Part shown: one piece after another, positions 1 to 9,964 of the stretch | How positions within the stretch are numbered: position 1 is the stretch's first letter | How the letters are laid out: the number at the start of each line of letters is the position of its first letter | Assembly (NCBI GenBank): GCA_009760855.2 | Contig: WPIO01000037.1 | Coordinates: 3,166,001-3,230,000, forward strand | DNA length: 64,000 nucleotides | Reading direction: 5' to 3' | Source of the DNA: Cristatella mucedo | Lineage: Eukaryota; Bryozoa; Phylactolaemata; Cristatellidae | Translations under genes and position numbers: made by a program | Notes under the pieces: generated by a model | The model's input: the letters and a program-made list of their open reading frames with translations, nothing else | The model's database searches: none | What the model was told of the DNA's origin: nothing

Positions 1-138
1 CAGTGCAGGTCGGCGAGAAGTGGAGTAATGTGGCAACTGCGACGCTCACGACAGACAAGCCTAGCTGCAGAGTTTTGCACCAGCTGCAATCGCCTGATCG
101 CACATGCTGGTAGGCCAGTAGGCAGTGAGTTGCAGTTC
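1..138 (-). mobile_element. LINE (CR1/L2-like) reverse-transcriptase C-terminal fragment, cut by window edge
   Basis: The minus strand encodes the same stretch (NSLLTGLPACAIRRLQLVQN, then a Cys/Arg-rich segment) as the better LINE copies at 19425-20385 and 45795-46450. The plus-strand text is nearly identical to 46131-46268. It covers the region after the RT palm domain. It is cut by the window edge on one side and joins unrelated sequence near 138 on the other. It is a dead fragment. Confidence 0.85.
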
Positions 139-359
139 TGTAAGTATAGACCCTGTTTTATACAGAGTTGTATGATACCCTGTAAAATACAGTGCCCAAA
201 ATCAACTACATAGTATGATACAACAATTTCAGATAACTTATGCTCCTAAGATATTGGACCCTGTCGCGTGTGGGCTGATTGGCTGATGACGCCACCACGC
301 TCTCCATGCTTCTCCTCACAGTCTGAGATCTGCGAGGCTCGTCATACTGTACTCACTAG
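139..359. other. unassigned, no gene seen
   Basis: AT-rich stretch containing two related short phrases (around 146-166 and 175-193, each reading roughly 'accctgt..tatacag'). I see no coding frame or known element. Confidence 0.5.
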
Positions 360-935
360 TGCTGCCCATCGTGGGCCCGAAGAAGACCCGAACTGGACTC
401 GCTTTCGTGACCAGTACAAGCCTGACGCGTCCAAGATGACCGCTACTGCAAGTGCAAAACGTACGACGGAGGCGCAGACGTCATCGCCGCCGCCGTCGGC
501 GCTGCTGAAATCGCACTGGTCCTCGTCCGGCGGCGAAGCCGACAAGGGCGTCGGCCTTCACCTGCCAAGCGATCCGCCTACTAAGCTCGCGAAAAATACC
601 TCTCCGTCGGTGCTCCGGCGTCCACGTTCACGCGATTTACGCGTTCGCCGGCGGGTGGCAGGCGGCGAAATTCGATTTCCCGAAAACCGACGAAACGGCA
701 CCGAGCTACACGAGAGCCTTCGCTCTCGCATGCGTGCGAGTGACTCCATTTGTTGGCGCTCTACTCGTTCTTCAATGCGCCGCACCGGAAGAAGAACTTT
801 ATTTCAGTGCTTTGAGCGAGTCGTTCCAGCTGCCCACGACCGAGGTCATTGGCGGCGAGCTGCTGCTGCTGCAGGCCGAGTACAGTCGGCAAGCCGTGCA
901 AAGCCGGCAGCGCGTATGGCGAGGTACGAGCTAGG
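360..935 (+). pseudogene. coding-like remnant with shifting frame, unidentified
   Basis: Three frames in turn read like ordinary protein. Frame 1 from about 360 contains GPEEDPNWTRFRDQYKPDAS. Frame 3 around 450-585 contains DGGADVIAAAVGAAEIALVL. Frame 2 from about 602 to 932 contains KFDFPKTDETAPSYTRAFAL and a hydrophobic segment GALLVLQCA. The composition (Trp, Tyr, Phe, acidic residues) differs from the Arg/Ala-rich noise ORFs nearby. Frame changes without clear splice sites suggest a decayed gene, or exons whose borders I cannot place. I do not recognise the family. It could also be chance open frames in GC-rich DNA. Confidence 0.3.
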
Positions 936-940
936 TCGAG

Positions 941-1086
941 GCCATAGGCCAGGAGGTAAGGTGCCCGTTCTTCACGTCTGAGGACTCGTGGATTCGAATC
1001 CTGCAATGAGCGATCCTTTATCGCCAGCTGCAACCGGTGGCGAAAGCCATCAAGGCTCTTTTGCTGCTATACAAATGAGGCTGTTG
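941..1086 (+). mobile_element. tRNA-derived SINE (SINE-A family), diverged
   Basis: It has a tRNA-like head with a B-box-like 'ggattcgaatcctg', then the family body 'gatcctttatcgccagctgcaa..ggtggcgaaagcc', and ends near 'ctatacaaatgaggctgtt'. Better copies lie at 9965 and 11930. It is not a tRNA gene because the acceptor arm does not pair and the body is retained. Confidence 0.75.
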
Positions 1087-1221
1087 CCAGTATTCGAGCA
1101 TCGTGCAATGTATATCGTCACCAAAACACGTACAAGTGAAATGTATATCATTGGCAATGCAGAGGAGTCGGACGTCCCTCCCGGCGCTCCAGTAGTGCCA
1201 GGACGAGTAGTTTGAATAAAC

Positions 1222-1392
1222 GTGTATGTAGACCCTGTGCATATCACCTCTAACCATAATATTCTTGTTGTTTACTGAGCATGCTACCACTAACCAATCG
1301 ATCGTGCTCCCTTTGCAGCAAATATAAAGTGCATAGGAAGAGATTGAGTTCTCTGACGGTGCTATATCAAATGCATTATTATTATTATAAAT
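1222..1392 (+). mobile_element. LINE 3' end (5'-truncated copy)
   Basis: It matches the 3' UTR of the LINE at 19425-20385: 'accctgtgcatatcacctctaacca', 'cactaaccaatcgatcg', then 'agagattgagttctctga' and a final ATT-repeat tail. No ORF is kept, as in a strongly 5'-truncated insertion. Confidence 0.8.
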
Positions 1393-1493
1393 GAACGACA
1401 CATATAGAGAGAAAAACCAGTACCGTGGCGCACACGATAGTTTTTCAAGGATTTCATGAGTACATTGGACAGTACATTACTTGGTTATGCTTG

Positions 1494-1692
1494 CTCACAC
1501 TGTGCTTGCTGCCACTAACCATATTTGCATGCTGACCCTGTGCATGTCACCTCTAGCCATGTTATTCCTGTTGCTTATTGAGCATGTTACCACTAACCAT
1601 TCAATCGCGGTCCCTTTGCAGTAAATGTAAAGTGCTCAGAAAGAGACTGAGTTCTCCGAGGGCGCTATATTAAATGCATAATCATGACAATT
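1494..1692 (+). mobile_element. second LINE 3' end, tandem to the first
   Basis: Same 3' UTR landmarks as 1222-1392, starting upstream at 'ctgccactaaccatatttgc' and ending 'gggcgctatattaaatgcata'. Two independent truncated copies in the same orientation lie 100 bp apart. Confidence 0.8.
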
Positions 1693-2185
1693 GCTATTAT
1701 ACTGTATGATATATGACCGGAACATAAAAGTCATATCATGCATCACAATAGCTGAGACCGAGGGGCGAAGTCGCTGCTTACTATCGCAATCGATTGGCAA
1801 ACTCGCCAAACTTGCTAATTTTGTCATCGACGACACCTTCGCCCGGCGGGCCGCTTTCTCCGTATCCGGAACTGTCATTCCCATGCGCTGCCTGGGCCAG
1901 TTTTTAGGACAGTGACCGCGTCTGGCGATGGCAGCTCCGCCATTAGCGAAACTTTAGCGGGCCTTTCTATGGTGCCTATCTAGCTAACCACACCTACTCG
2001 AAGCGGAAGCGCTCAGCTAGACCTTGACAGTTCGACGCCGAGACGAGCCTAGAACTGGGAAATGATTCCTAGGCGACGGGCGGAAGTGGCCGAGAGCCGA
2101 GGGACTAGTAAGCTCTTCCTCTCGTCAGCGCTCGTGCGCCGGAAACGCGAATCGACGAAGCGCCGGAACATCGCGGACGTGGATA
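1693..2185. other. unassigned intergenic DNA
   Basis: There are short ORFs on both strands (for example 1691-1915 +) and no recognisable domain, repeat or splice signal. Confidence 0.4.
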
Positions 2186-2275
2186 TGTAAATAAAATAAA
2201 TAGCTGATTTAACAGCCTTATTTGCATAGCGGTAGAAGAGCCTTAATGGCTATCGCAGCCGCTTGCAGTTGGCCG
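2186..2275 (-). mobile_element. SINE-A 3' part, truncated
   Basis: It reads 'agctgatttaacagcc..tttgcatagcggtagaagagcc..ggctatcgcagccgcttgcag', which is the reverse complement of the SINE-A body and 3' end. The tRNA-like head is missing. Confidence 0.75.
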
Positions 2276-3062
2276 TAAACAAAATACGAACGGCTAAGCG
2301 CTCCTGACTAAGTGCCTGCTTGTTGGGAGCAGTTGGGGACAGAGTCTCTCATCGAGGAAGGTAACTTCAAGGACCTTTAGTTTGCATGCGCAAAGCGTTG
2401 ATCAGTTCCGGCTTCGCAGATCAACGGCTGGAGCTTCCGGTGCAAGCTGAGGAGCAAGCCCGGGTCCAGTAAACGGCCATCTTTTAAGCGGAGGCTGCCA
2501 ATCTTTTAATCGCTAGCTGAGGAAAAGGCAGGATGCTCGCTCGGTGGGGATGGGGGCGATCGAGCGATAGCACGAGCGAGTCCGTGCTTTCCCCTATCTT
2601 GGGGCAGCTTTTCGTCGCTCGATTCGTTTCCGCTCGTTTCCGTCGGGTCCGATTAGCTCCTCGCAACCGATTTATTTCGCTGCCACCAGTCGATAGCGGT
2701 CGTTCGCGAGGACGGGACGGGGGCGGGACGTGGCTGAAGTTGCCAGCGCTTGGGAATTCTAAATTGGCAGGCGGGCGCGCTCCGAGCTCGGCGCTCGGCA
2801 ACGCTGTGCAGCAAGCTTCTGGTAGCGTTAGCTTCGTGCAGCGACGGAGCTCTTCGGAGGAACTTTGGGATTTTTGCCGCCGCCTCGTTCATGGTAGCGT
2901 GGCGTGAAGGAACGCACTCGAGAGTCGCTTGTAAAGCGCAGCCAAGACCAGGCCGATTCAACGTTCGGCCTCAGTTATACAGCAGCAGAAGAGCCTTGAC
3001 AGGCGGGTTTCAAACCAATCCGAGCAAGCAGTGGAACGGCAGCAGTTGCAGACTTTGAATAG
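2276..3062. other. GC-rich intergenic DNA, no gene recognised
   Basis: Overlapping ORFs occur on both strands (2484-2801 -, 2533-2907 +), all Arg/Ser/Ala-rich without domains. I regard them as open by base composition. Confidence 0.4.
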
Positions 3063-3215
3063 CCTATCCGAATCTCCTGGTTTGGGCCGGTTATTAAGGC
3101 GCTTGACTCATTCAAGGTCAATGTGAATGTATTTGATGACCGAGGTCGTGGGCTTGAGCCCTGTGGCGTATGCGCAGCGTCTGAATAGAGATCGAGTTTT
3201 CTCATGGCGAAAAAC
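3063..3215 (+). mobile_element. tRNA-derived SINE with LINE-like tail (SINE-B family)
   Basis: The head reads 'tggtttgggccggttattaaggcgcttgac'. The middle is 'aaggtcaatgtgaatgtatttgatgaccgaggtcgtgggc', followed by the B-box region, then 'tgaatagagatcgagttttctcatggcg', which copies the 3' tail of the window's LINE family. Confidence 0.75.
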
Positions 3216-3540
3216 AATAGAATTATTTTATTTCCGAAGCACAAATTCCACCCACACCGAGAAACCAACACCAATCGCCAAAAGTTAACAAGAGTCTGAT
3301 CGAACATTCAAACATAGGCAGAAGAGACATAGCGACTGTCTCTGGAAAGCAATGAAGCCGGTGCAAGGCGAGTCCTGGGTTCGGTACAGCGACCCTTGTA
3401 GAAACGAGATGGTTAGCAGGAAGCCCGAGAACCTCGAGTTCAAAGGGCAAGGTAGCTGGTCAAAGTTAAAGGGCAACGTTACAGGGCCAGCTAGAGTTCG
3501 TTTCGACCGCCTCGAGAAACGCGGTCTCTGCAAGCAGCAG
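3216..3540. other. unassigned intergenic DNA
   Basis: Short overlapping ORFs on both strands and no recognisable element. It ends at the start of the GATCA satellite. Confidence 0.4.
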
Positions 3541-4070
3541 TGAATGCAGCGAGCAGAGCAGATCAGATCAGAGCAGATCAGAGCAGATCAGAGCAGATCA
3601 GAGCAGAGCAGATCAGATCAGATCAGATCAGATCAGATCAGATCAGATCAGATCAGATCAGATCAGATCAGATCAGATCAGATCAGATCAGATCAGATCA
3701 GATCAGATCAGATCAGATCAGATCAGATCAGATCAGATCAGATCAGATCAGATCAGATCAGATCAGATCAGATCAAATCAGATCAGATCAGATCAGATCA
3801 GATCAGATCATATAAGATCAGATCAGATCAGATCAGATCAGATCAGATCAAATCAGATCAGATAAGATCAGATCAGATCAAATCAGATCAGATAAGATCA
3901 GATCAGATCAGATCTGATCAGATCAGAGCAGATCAGAGCAGATCAGATCAGATCAGATCAGATGAGCGCAGAGCAGAACAGATCTGATCAGATCAGATCA
4001 GATCAGATCAGAGCAGATCAGATCAGATCAGATCAGATGAGCGCAGAGCAGAACAGAGCAGAGCTCGGCT
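3541..4070 (+). repeat. pentanucleotide satellite (AGATC)n with variants
   Basis: About 530 bp of 5-bp units, mostly GATCA, with 'gagca', 'aatca', 'tataa' and 'gatga' variants at both ends and a pure core from about 3605 to 3770. All frames stay open and give DQIRS-type peptides, which are artefacts. The unit creates a GATC site every 5 bp. It ends about 460 bp upstream of the start codon at 4530, so it sits in the likely promoter region of the first SMB gene. Confidence 0.97.
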
Positions 4071-4529
4071 AGTCTGACGGTCGTTAGCAAGCCGCCGCCG
4101 TCGCGCTCGCAGGGTAATCCTCGGACACGAATTTTTCGAGACGCTTCGGACTTTTAGCTTCGGTTTCGAGAGGCGCGTTCGTTGAACGGACGCGTCCTAT
4201 TCGTTCGAGCGCCTCGCCGCCGAGCGGCCGAGCTCCGCTGCCGCGAGATACCGCCAGCGCACGAAGATCGAGATCGCCGAGGCAATTGGCAGCTCGGACC
4301 GATCGAGCGTCTCTCACCGCTGAGAATTTACATAGCCGAACGCAACGTTTTATAGCGCCTATTTTTAAGTCGCCTCATTAGTAGAGCTTTGACAGGAGCC
4401 CAGTGGGTGGCGCCTCTCGCTGCGACGGCGAATAAGAAGCCGCCTGCGTCTTTGATAAGCCTTCGAGCGCCTGCTCGCATTCACCCCCGAAGGCCCCGCG
4501 AGAACACCGCCGAGCCAACAGTGAGAGAA
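4071..4529 (+). promoter_or_regulatory. likely promoter and 5' UTR of the first SMB gene
   Basis: GC-rich DNA between the GATCA satellite and the ATG at 4530. A weak TATA-like 'tttatag' lies at 4348-4354 and another AT-rich patch at 4360-4368. The start site is not visible directly. Confidence 0.3.
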
Positions 4530-4581
4530 ATGGCGCCTCGGATAATCAAGCTCGTGTCGCTGCTGCTATGCGTCGCCTCAG
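4530..4581 (+). CDS. exon 1 (coding part) of first SMB gene
   Basis: Encodes the first 17 residues of the signal peptide and ends with one base of codon 18 before gtgagc. The ATG context gagaaATGg has A at -3 and G at +4. Confidence 0.75.
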
Positions 4582-5271
4582 GTGAGCGACTTAGCGCGGA
4601 CATAGTGCCAGCGGCAGATCGATCGCCCAGCCCTCGTCGCCTCAAACTCGGCGAGAAGCCTCGGCCTGCAGCGTGCGGGCCGCTTCCGCTAGAGCTTCGA
4701 AAAGCTTCCAGACGCTCCTTCCGGACGTTCAGACGCTCCAGAAGCTTTGAACTCTTCTTCACCGCTGCCGAAGGCCAGCAGTGTACAGCAGCCGACGCTC
4801 GTCGCTTGTCAGCATGTCGCCTGTCGCGCACGCGAGCGAACCCTCCGCTTCGCCTTCGCAGTTGTAGATGTCGTCCTGGCCGATGACACCGTCGCCGCGA
4901 CGAGCGACGTCACGGCCACCGCTGCCGCCGCTGTGGAAGCGGCCACGCCACAGCCAGCGTTAGCCGTTGCGGAAACTCCAGCACCTGCGGAGCGAGCGGC
5001 GTCGGCGGCGGATTCCGCCGCCACCGGAGCGGCGTCGGCTGATTCCCTTGCCGCCGGAGCTACGGCGACGGCGGCGACGCCACTGCAGGCGATTGCCGCT
5101 TCGACGACCGTGCAGCCGCAGAAGAACCTGTCGTGTGGCACGCAGTGCTGCACTGGCGACACGACGACGTGTTGGGTCAAGAAGGACGGCTTCTATTGCG
5201 CGTGCGATGAGGGCTGCTCCAAGTTCGGCGACTGCTGCAAGGACTTCAACAAGGACAACTGCAAGGAATAG
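4530..5271 (+). CDS. secreted protein with C-terminal somatomedin-B-like domain (two exons)
   Basis: Seen: exon 1 is 4530-4581, donor gtgagc; exon 2 is 4862-5271, acceptor after a pyrimidine-rich run ending ttcgcag. The junction is phase 1 (G|TT = Val) and gives 153 aa. Residues 1-24 form a signal peptide (hydrophobic core LVSLLLCVAS, likely cut after VVLA). Residues 25-104 are Ala/Thr/Pro-rich. Residues 105-153 hold ten cysteines spaced C-x3-CC-x6-C-x8-C-x-C-x3-C-x5-CC-x7-C, with the CxCDxxC..DCCxDF core of somatomedin-B domains. Known: SMB domains are small disulfide knots of secreted matrix or regulatory proteins, and a CC/C-containing variant occurs in spondin-type proteins such as SBSPON. 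Inferred: an extracellular protein whose partner is unknown. The gene at 14031-15709 is its paralogue. No AATAAA is visible close downstream. Confidence 0.8.
4862..5271 (+). CDS. exon 2 of first SMB gene
   Basis: Completes the signal peptide, then encodes the linker and the whole SMB-like domain, ending at TAG 5269-5271. The intron is 280 bp (4582-4861). Confidence 0.8.
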
Positions 5272-5549
5272 AGCGCCCGCCCATGAGATCCCCGTCGCGT
5301 CTCGCACGGCCTGCAACTGCAAACCGGCCTGGGCCCGGTGGCGGCCACAGCTCGGCAGAATCGGACGCAGAGCCGCCTAGGTCGAGAGACCGCGGTGGCG
5401 GGTCTTTCGCGTGAGCGAAAGCGAGATCGCTCGCCACTTGGTGCTGCGCGTGCTTCGCGTCTTCGAAGCGTCGGCGAGTGCGATCGCATGCTGCAAATAC
5501 AGTGCAATCTTGTGCCCAAAAAAACCGGCCTTTACGCGCCAGCTGCGCG
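5272..5549 (+). other. 3' flank of first SMB gene
   Basis: GC-rich downstream sequence with no clear polyadenylation hexamer. Overlapping ORFs on both strands are Arg-rich and show no domain. Confidence 0.35.
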
Positions 5550-5665
5550 AGCCAGAGCCAGAGCCAGAGCCAGAGCTAGAGCCAGAGCTAGAGCCAGAGC
5601 TAGAGCCAGAGCTAGAGCTAGAGCTAGAGCCAGAGCCAGAACTAGAGCTAGAGCTAGCTCGCCTG
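5550..5665 (+). repeat. hexanucleotide repeat (AGAGCC/AGAGCT)n
   Basis: About 19 units of agagcc alternating with agagct, about 280 bp after the stop codon of the first SMB gene. It translates as ARARAR, PEPEPE or SQSQ in different frames, so its ORFs are artefacts. Confidence 0.95.
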
Positions 5666-5865
5666 CCAGAACGTGGCCGACTTGCTCTAATGAGCTATGG
5701 CACCGTCTGCATCTGTCTCCCCCACCCGGACGTCGAGCGCTTTCCGCCTAGGAAGGCTGCGTCAGTCTGAGCTGCACGGCAACGCATCCCGTACATACCT
5801 CAACGAGTGCGGGGGTCCGCGTCGATCGCGCCTTGTAGCCAGAGCTAGAGATGCTATTTCTAGAT
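5666..5865. other. unassigned
   Basis: Nothing recognised between the hexanucleotide and the GA repeat. Confidence 0.4.
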
Positions 5866-6163
<298 letters not shown>

Positions 6164-6179
6164 CAAAGTGTAGGTCTGG

Positions 6180-6440
6180 CTTAAATAATATTTGTAAGTG
6201 AATACTAATAATGCGCTTGTATATCTCACTAAGAGAACTAAATCTCTTTCTAGGTACTTTAAATAAGCTGTAAAGGAACATGCACAGTGTCATCCCGCTT
6301 AAGCATGCACAATGCAGCTCACACGGATCTAGAAAATGCTGTGAGAAACAGTTTCGTTTGTAGCTTCTGCTTAAATGTCATCAAATCAGTGGTTGTCGCG
6401 CGATGACCGTCGGGAGATAGAAGCTCCCATGGTTAGCGGC
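6180..6440 (-). mobile_element. old LINE 3' end including last part of its ORF
   Basis: Reverse complement of the LINE 3' end: 'aataatgcgcttgtatatctc', 'taagagaactaaatctctttctaggtacttta'. Then, more diverged, comes the end of the ORF ('aaatgctgtgagaaacagtttcg', 'gcttaaatgtcatcaaatcagt'). It is clearly older than the copy at 45795. Confidence 0.65.
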
Positions 6441-8316
6441 TGCGAGGAGGCACGACACTCCGAGGCTTCGACGCTCTGATGGGGGATCGTAATACTATCT
6501 CCGACTGCGGCGTCACATCTCAGCACTGGCTAATACTCAGGCTGCCTACCCGAGCGGCAGCTCGGTCGCATGGCGGCGTCTTCGACGCTTCGAGCTCGCG
6601 GGCCTTTCTCTCAAAGCTGATTAAACGTCGAACGCAACGAGCGAGGCCGGCTGCCAGGATTCCACCAATGCACCAACGATTATTCTGCGCCGACCGTACC
6701 GCTCGCCGCTCGCATCTCGCAGTCCGCGAGATGCGAGCGGCGCCCGCCATCATCGCAGCGGCGAGGACGGGAGGACGCTGCAGACGCGTCGGCAGGCTGC
6801 AGCAGATCGCGAGCAGAGCGCGGGAGCACTCGCTTTCGCTCCTGCCCGCATAGCGAAGCTCCCTGTCGAATGGTTGGCAGCTTCCGCTGGCTCCGTTTAC
6901 CGCACCCTGGCTCGTTCCTCAGCTTGCATCGGAAGCTGTCGTCCATCGGTCGGCAGCAGCCGGAACTGACCCTTCCGGCCGAGCAAGCGCAGAAACTAGG
7001 GCTGCCATTGACCGACCTCACCCACCCGCGCTGTCTGCGGTAAACAGAACTCGAGCTGATCTACGCACAAGTCGCTGACCCGTGAAATGGAAGGAGCCCC
7101 CGACGTCGCTAGAACCGCCGCCGCCGCCCTTGCGCCGAAAGCCGAATCCACGCCTCGTGGCCTCGTGGCAAGAAGCCTCGCGGAGTTCGCACGCCTACGA
7201 GTCGCCGCGCGCTTTCCGCGCCGAATCCCGCCGAACTCGAGCCGAACGGCGCGCGTTTCGAAGCGACGCGGCGGAGCGGTTGGCGCGAAGCGCGGACGAA
7301 AAGCTGGCGAGAGAGACGAGCGAGCGAGCCGGGCTCGTCGCCAGACGGCAATGCCACATCCGCCAGCCGGCAGAATAATCATGCACGCGGCAGTTTTAAC
7401 AGTCGGCAGTCAACGCCCGACGGCAGGGCCGCATACTGCACTCGGCGACGACGCCAGGGTGCAGGATCGCGCCCGCGAATCTCCATACTGAGAGCGAAGT
7501 GACTGAGAGGCCAACGAACAGCTGCGCTTCATGGCGGCAGTGAGCAAACGGTAGCCGGCGCCGCGTCAGGCGGCGAGCACCGACCGCTTCCAGTCTTAGC
7601 CGCAGCGTCGCGATGTCGCGCCTGATCCAAAGTGGCGAGGCTTTCCGCTTTAGTCAAAAGGTGTGAAATATTACACAAAAGTCCGCCATTAGTCACGCGT
7701 CACGCCGTGCGCGAGCAGCGAGGAGGCGACGTCGGTCACTTTGCCGCCTCGCCGCTCGTCCGCCGAGCCGCCACTGCCGAGCCGCCGCCGTCTCCGCGCG
7801 GCGGCAGTCTGCGATCGACTCCACTGCAAGCAGCTCCACGCGGCGCTGGGTCGCAGCAGTGCTGACACCCCAGCATGGCCGGGCGGCGTTCGCTCTTTAG
7901 TTCTTCAGCTACTCGTCGCGGCGGCACTGCGATGTCAGCGAACCCAGTTGCGTCGGCGAAACTAATAGCGCCCCGAAACACGCTTAGACCGCGGGCGTTT
8001 TATTTTCCGCGCTTGACGTTAGTCTTCGGCCTTGCAGACTCTAATGACTGAGTGCCGGCCGCGGCGGAAGCGGAAGCGAGAGCCTCACGGAGCACCGGCG
8101 GAGGTCTGGATTGCGGGAGGCAGGCAGAACCTACCTACAAAGCATCGTCTAGCGAGCGTCGTCAGGAACGCCAGCCGTTAGGGTCTCTTCAAAGCGACAG
8201 CCGCTGTTGGTTTGAAGAGTCCCTAAATTCAGGCGCTGCGATTTGCTGATAGCGCGTCGTCGTCGTCGACCGCGGCGGCGGCGGACGCGGACGAGCGGCG
8301 GCCTTGAACTGCTGGG
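6441..8316. other. CpG-rich intergenic DNA, no gene recognised
   Basis: GC-rich, with many overlapping Arg/Ala-rich ORFs on both strands (for example 7087-7491 +, 6996-7382 -). None has a domain, signal peptide or convincing splice pair. It contains the perfect hairpin at 6704-6742. A CpG-island promoter or an unrecognised exon cannot be excluded. Confidence 0.4.
6704..6742. repeat. perfect 17-bp inverted repeat, 5-nt loop
   Basis: The arms 6704-6720 and 6726-6742 are exact reverse complements around the loop agtcc. The stem is GC-rich with a central GCATC/GATGC, so it would fold stably in RNA or DNA. No flanking U-run or gene context gives it a function. Confidence 0.85.
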
Positions 8317-8440
8317 AAGGTTATAGGACATTTCCCCCCTTGGACGTTTCCCGCCGGAAATTTCTCCTCCTGGTAGGCCCTAGGAAATTCCCCCGGACAT
8401 TCCCCCCCCGGGGAGTAGGACATTTCTCCCCTATGTTGAT
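8317..8440 (-). repeat. kappaB-like short-motif repeat cluster, inverted partner of 9745-9840
   Basis: Read on the minus strand, it repeats GGGAAATGTCC/TA-type phrases: plus-strand 'aggacatttcccc', 'tggacgtttcccgcc', 'cggacattcccc', 'aggacatttctccc'. A perfect GGAAATTCCC palindromic kappaB-type site is at 8383-8392. The same phrases occur in the other orientation at 9745-9840. Confidence 0.6.
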
Positions 8441-8463
8441 GAATGTATAATTAAGGATAGATA

Positions 8464-9297
8464 TATAAAGTCGTCCCTCGTTATCGTGGTTAATCGGTTC
8501 CAGACTCTGCCGTGATGGGGGAATTTCCGCGAAGTAAGATTCTGTATTTATAAATTGAATATTTTTGTAACTAGAGCATAGAAAACCTGTTCACAGACCC
8601 TCCAATTTGGTTTTGACATAAGCACAGCCCTCTGGACATGAAATAGCACCCTTTTAGTCACCGTTACACCCGTATTACCCAATTTATTAGACAAATTAAG
8701 GGATAATAAGACGTACTAGACGTTACACATATCCTATAAAATAAATATTAGCTGATTTAACAGTATCTTTTTGTATAGCGACAGAAGAGCCTTTACGGCT
8801 ATCACCACCGCTTGCAGCGGCGATAAAGAACCACCCACCGCAAGATTAGAACCCACGACCGACCGACGTCGTGAAAAGCAACCACCTTACCTAGTGTGCC
8901 ATCACGGCTCACAATTATTATTAGTGTACATTTAATTATACACATGCAGTTTTTATATACAGCCGCTATCTTATGAATCTAGTGCAATTTGTTCGCTGAT
9001 GATGAAGAGGTGTACTGCACGGCAAAGAAGAGCAAGGTTACTGCTCTCAGTGAGGCTGCGCCTGACGTTGAAGGACTTGTGGGGCTGCTCGAATGCATAG
9101 ACCAACAACAGCCCATACGTACACTAATTTTAATTTTAATTGCGATGCAGAGATGTGTAATTGACTCATACAACCAAGCGCGTGCTGTATCATTTTCACC
9201 ATTTCCATTAACTTTTTAATGAAGATATTTGAAAAAACCGCGACAGTAAAGCCGCGAAAGTCGAAGCACGAAATGGAGAAGGACGACTGTATATAAA
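8464..9297 (+). mobile_element. Tigger/pogo-like DNA transposon remnant with nested SINE
   Basis: The terminal inverted repeats match: 'tatataaagtcgtccctcg' at the left and, reversed, 'tatatacagtcgtccttct' at the right (9297 backwards). The left end continues 'ttaatcggttccagactctgcc'. This resembles the CAGTCGTCCCTCGGTATCC..GGTTCCAG ends I recall for Tigger elements. An open stretch at about 8989-9190 reads DVEGLVGLLECIDQQ, like the C-terminus of Tigger/CENP-B-type transposases. The element is interrupted by a SINE-A at 8748-8912. It is internally deleted and not autonomous. Confidence 0.6.
8748..8912 (-). mobile_element. SINE-A inserted in the Tigger-like element
   Basis: Full-length reverse copy: 'agctgatttaacagtatctttttgtatagcgacagaagagcc', 'accaccgcttgcagcggcgataaag', B-box region 'gattagaacccacgacc', A-box region 'caaccaccttacctagtgtgcc'. 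The bounds are set by where the family similarity ends. Confidence 0.85.
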
Positions 9298-9744
9298 TAT
9301 GATCAAATGAAGTTCACGCTCTATTGAAATAAAAAACTCAGTATAAGCGGCGACTCGATAGCGCGGCCGACGGAGGTGGTAAGGCCAGCGCGGCCAGCGA
9401 GGCATCACCGTCGGCGGCGGCCGCGGTTGACGCGCGACGCCCGGTGCAGCAACGACTGAGGCGGCGGTGAACTTTGGACGGGTGGTAGCCGGCGGTGCCG
9501 ATGTCGGTAAGGGCGTCGGCGTCGGCGGCGGCCGAAGATACTGCGACGCGCTCGCGGCTGCTGCCGAGAGCGTCTGCTGCTGGCCGCCCGGGGCAGAGCT
9601 TTGACCGTGCACTCGGTGGTCTGCCGAAAATCAGGGCTGCAGCGACCGCATTTCTAATGACTATAATTTAGGAATATGTTATATATTATACAATATATAA
9701 TATTTTTACAAGACAGTTTGCATCATGACTCTTCCATACGGGAG
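9298..9744. other. GC-rich stretch with Pro/Ala-rich open frame on minus strand
   Basis: The minus ORF at 9208-9612 begins MHGQSSAPGGQQQTLS and is Pro/Ala-rich, running into the Tigger end. It has no domain, so I do not call a gene. An AT-rich patch lies at 9676-9710. Confidence 0.35.
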
Positions 9745-9840
9745 GGGATGAAATGCCCTACCCCGAAGGGGCGGGGAATGTCCTACCACAGGGGGGAATT
9801 TCCGGGGGGGGGCGGGAAATGTCCATACCCCGCAGGGAAG
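9745..9840 (+). repeat. kappaB-like motif repeat cluster, plus orientation
   Basis: It contains 'gaaatgccctacccc', 'ggggaatgtcctacc', a perfect GGGAATTTCC at 9794-9803, and 'gggaaatgtccataccccg'. It is the inverted partner of 8317-8440, on the other side of the Tigger-like element. Confidence 0.6.
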
Positions 9841-9964
9841 GACAGCGGACGACGGACGGTGGCGGACCCAAACGCGGAACGGCGACTGCAACATTCTCAG
9901 CCGACGCGCGGCTCCCAGCTTTTGAGCGTGATCGTGTGGCAATATCGTTACATTTTTTTTCAGC
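9841..9964. other. unassigned
   Basis: Short spacer before the SINE-A copy; nothing recognised. Confidence 0.4.

Noticed and set aside
3540-3987. DQIRS-repeat ORFs
   Set aside because: Artefact of the 5-bp GATCA satellite, open in every plus frame.
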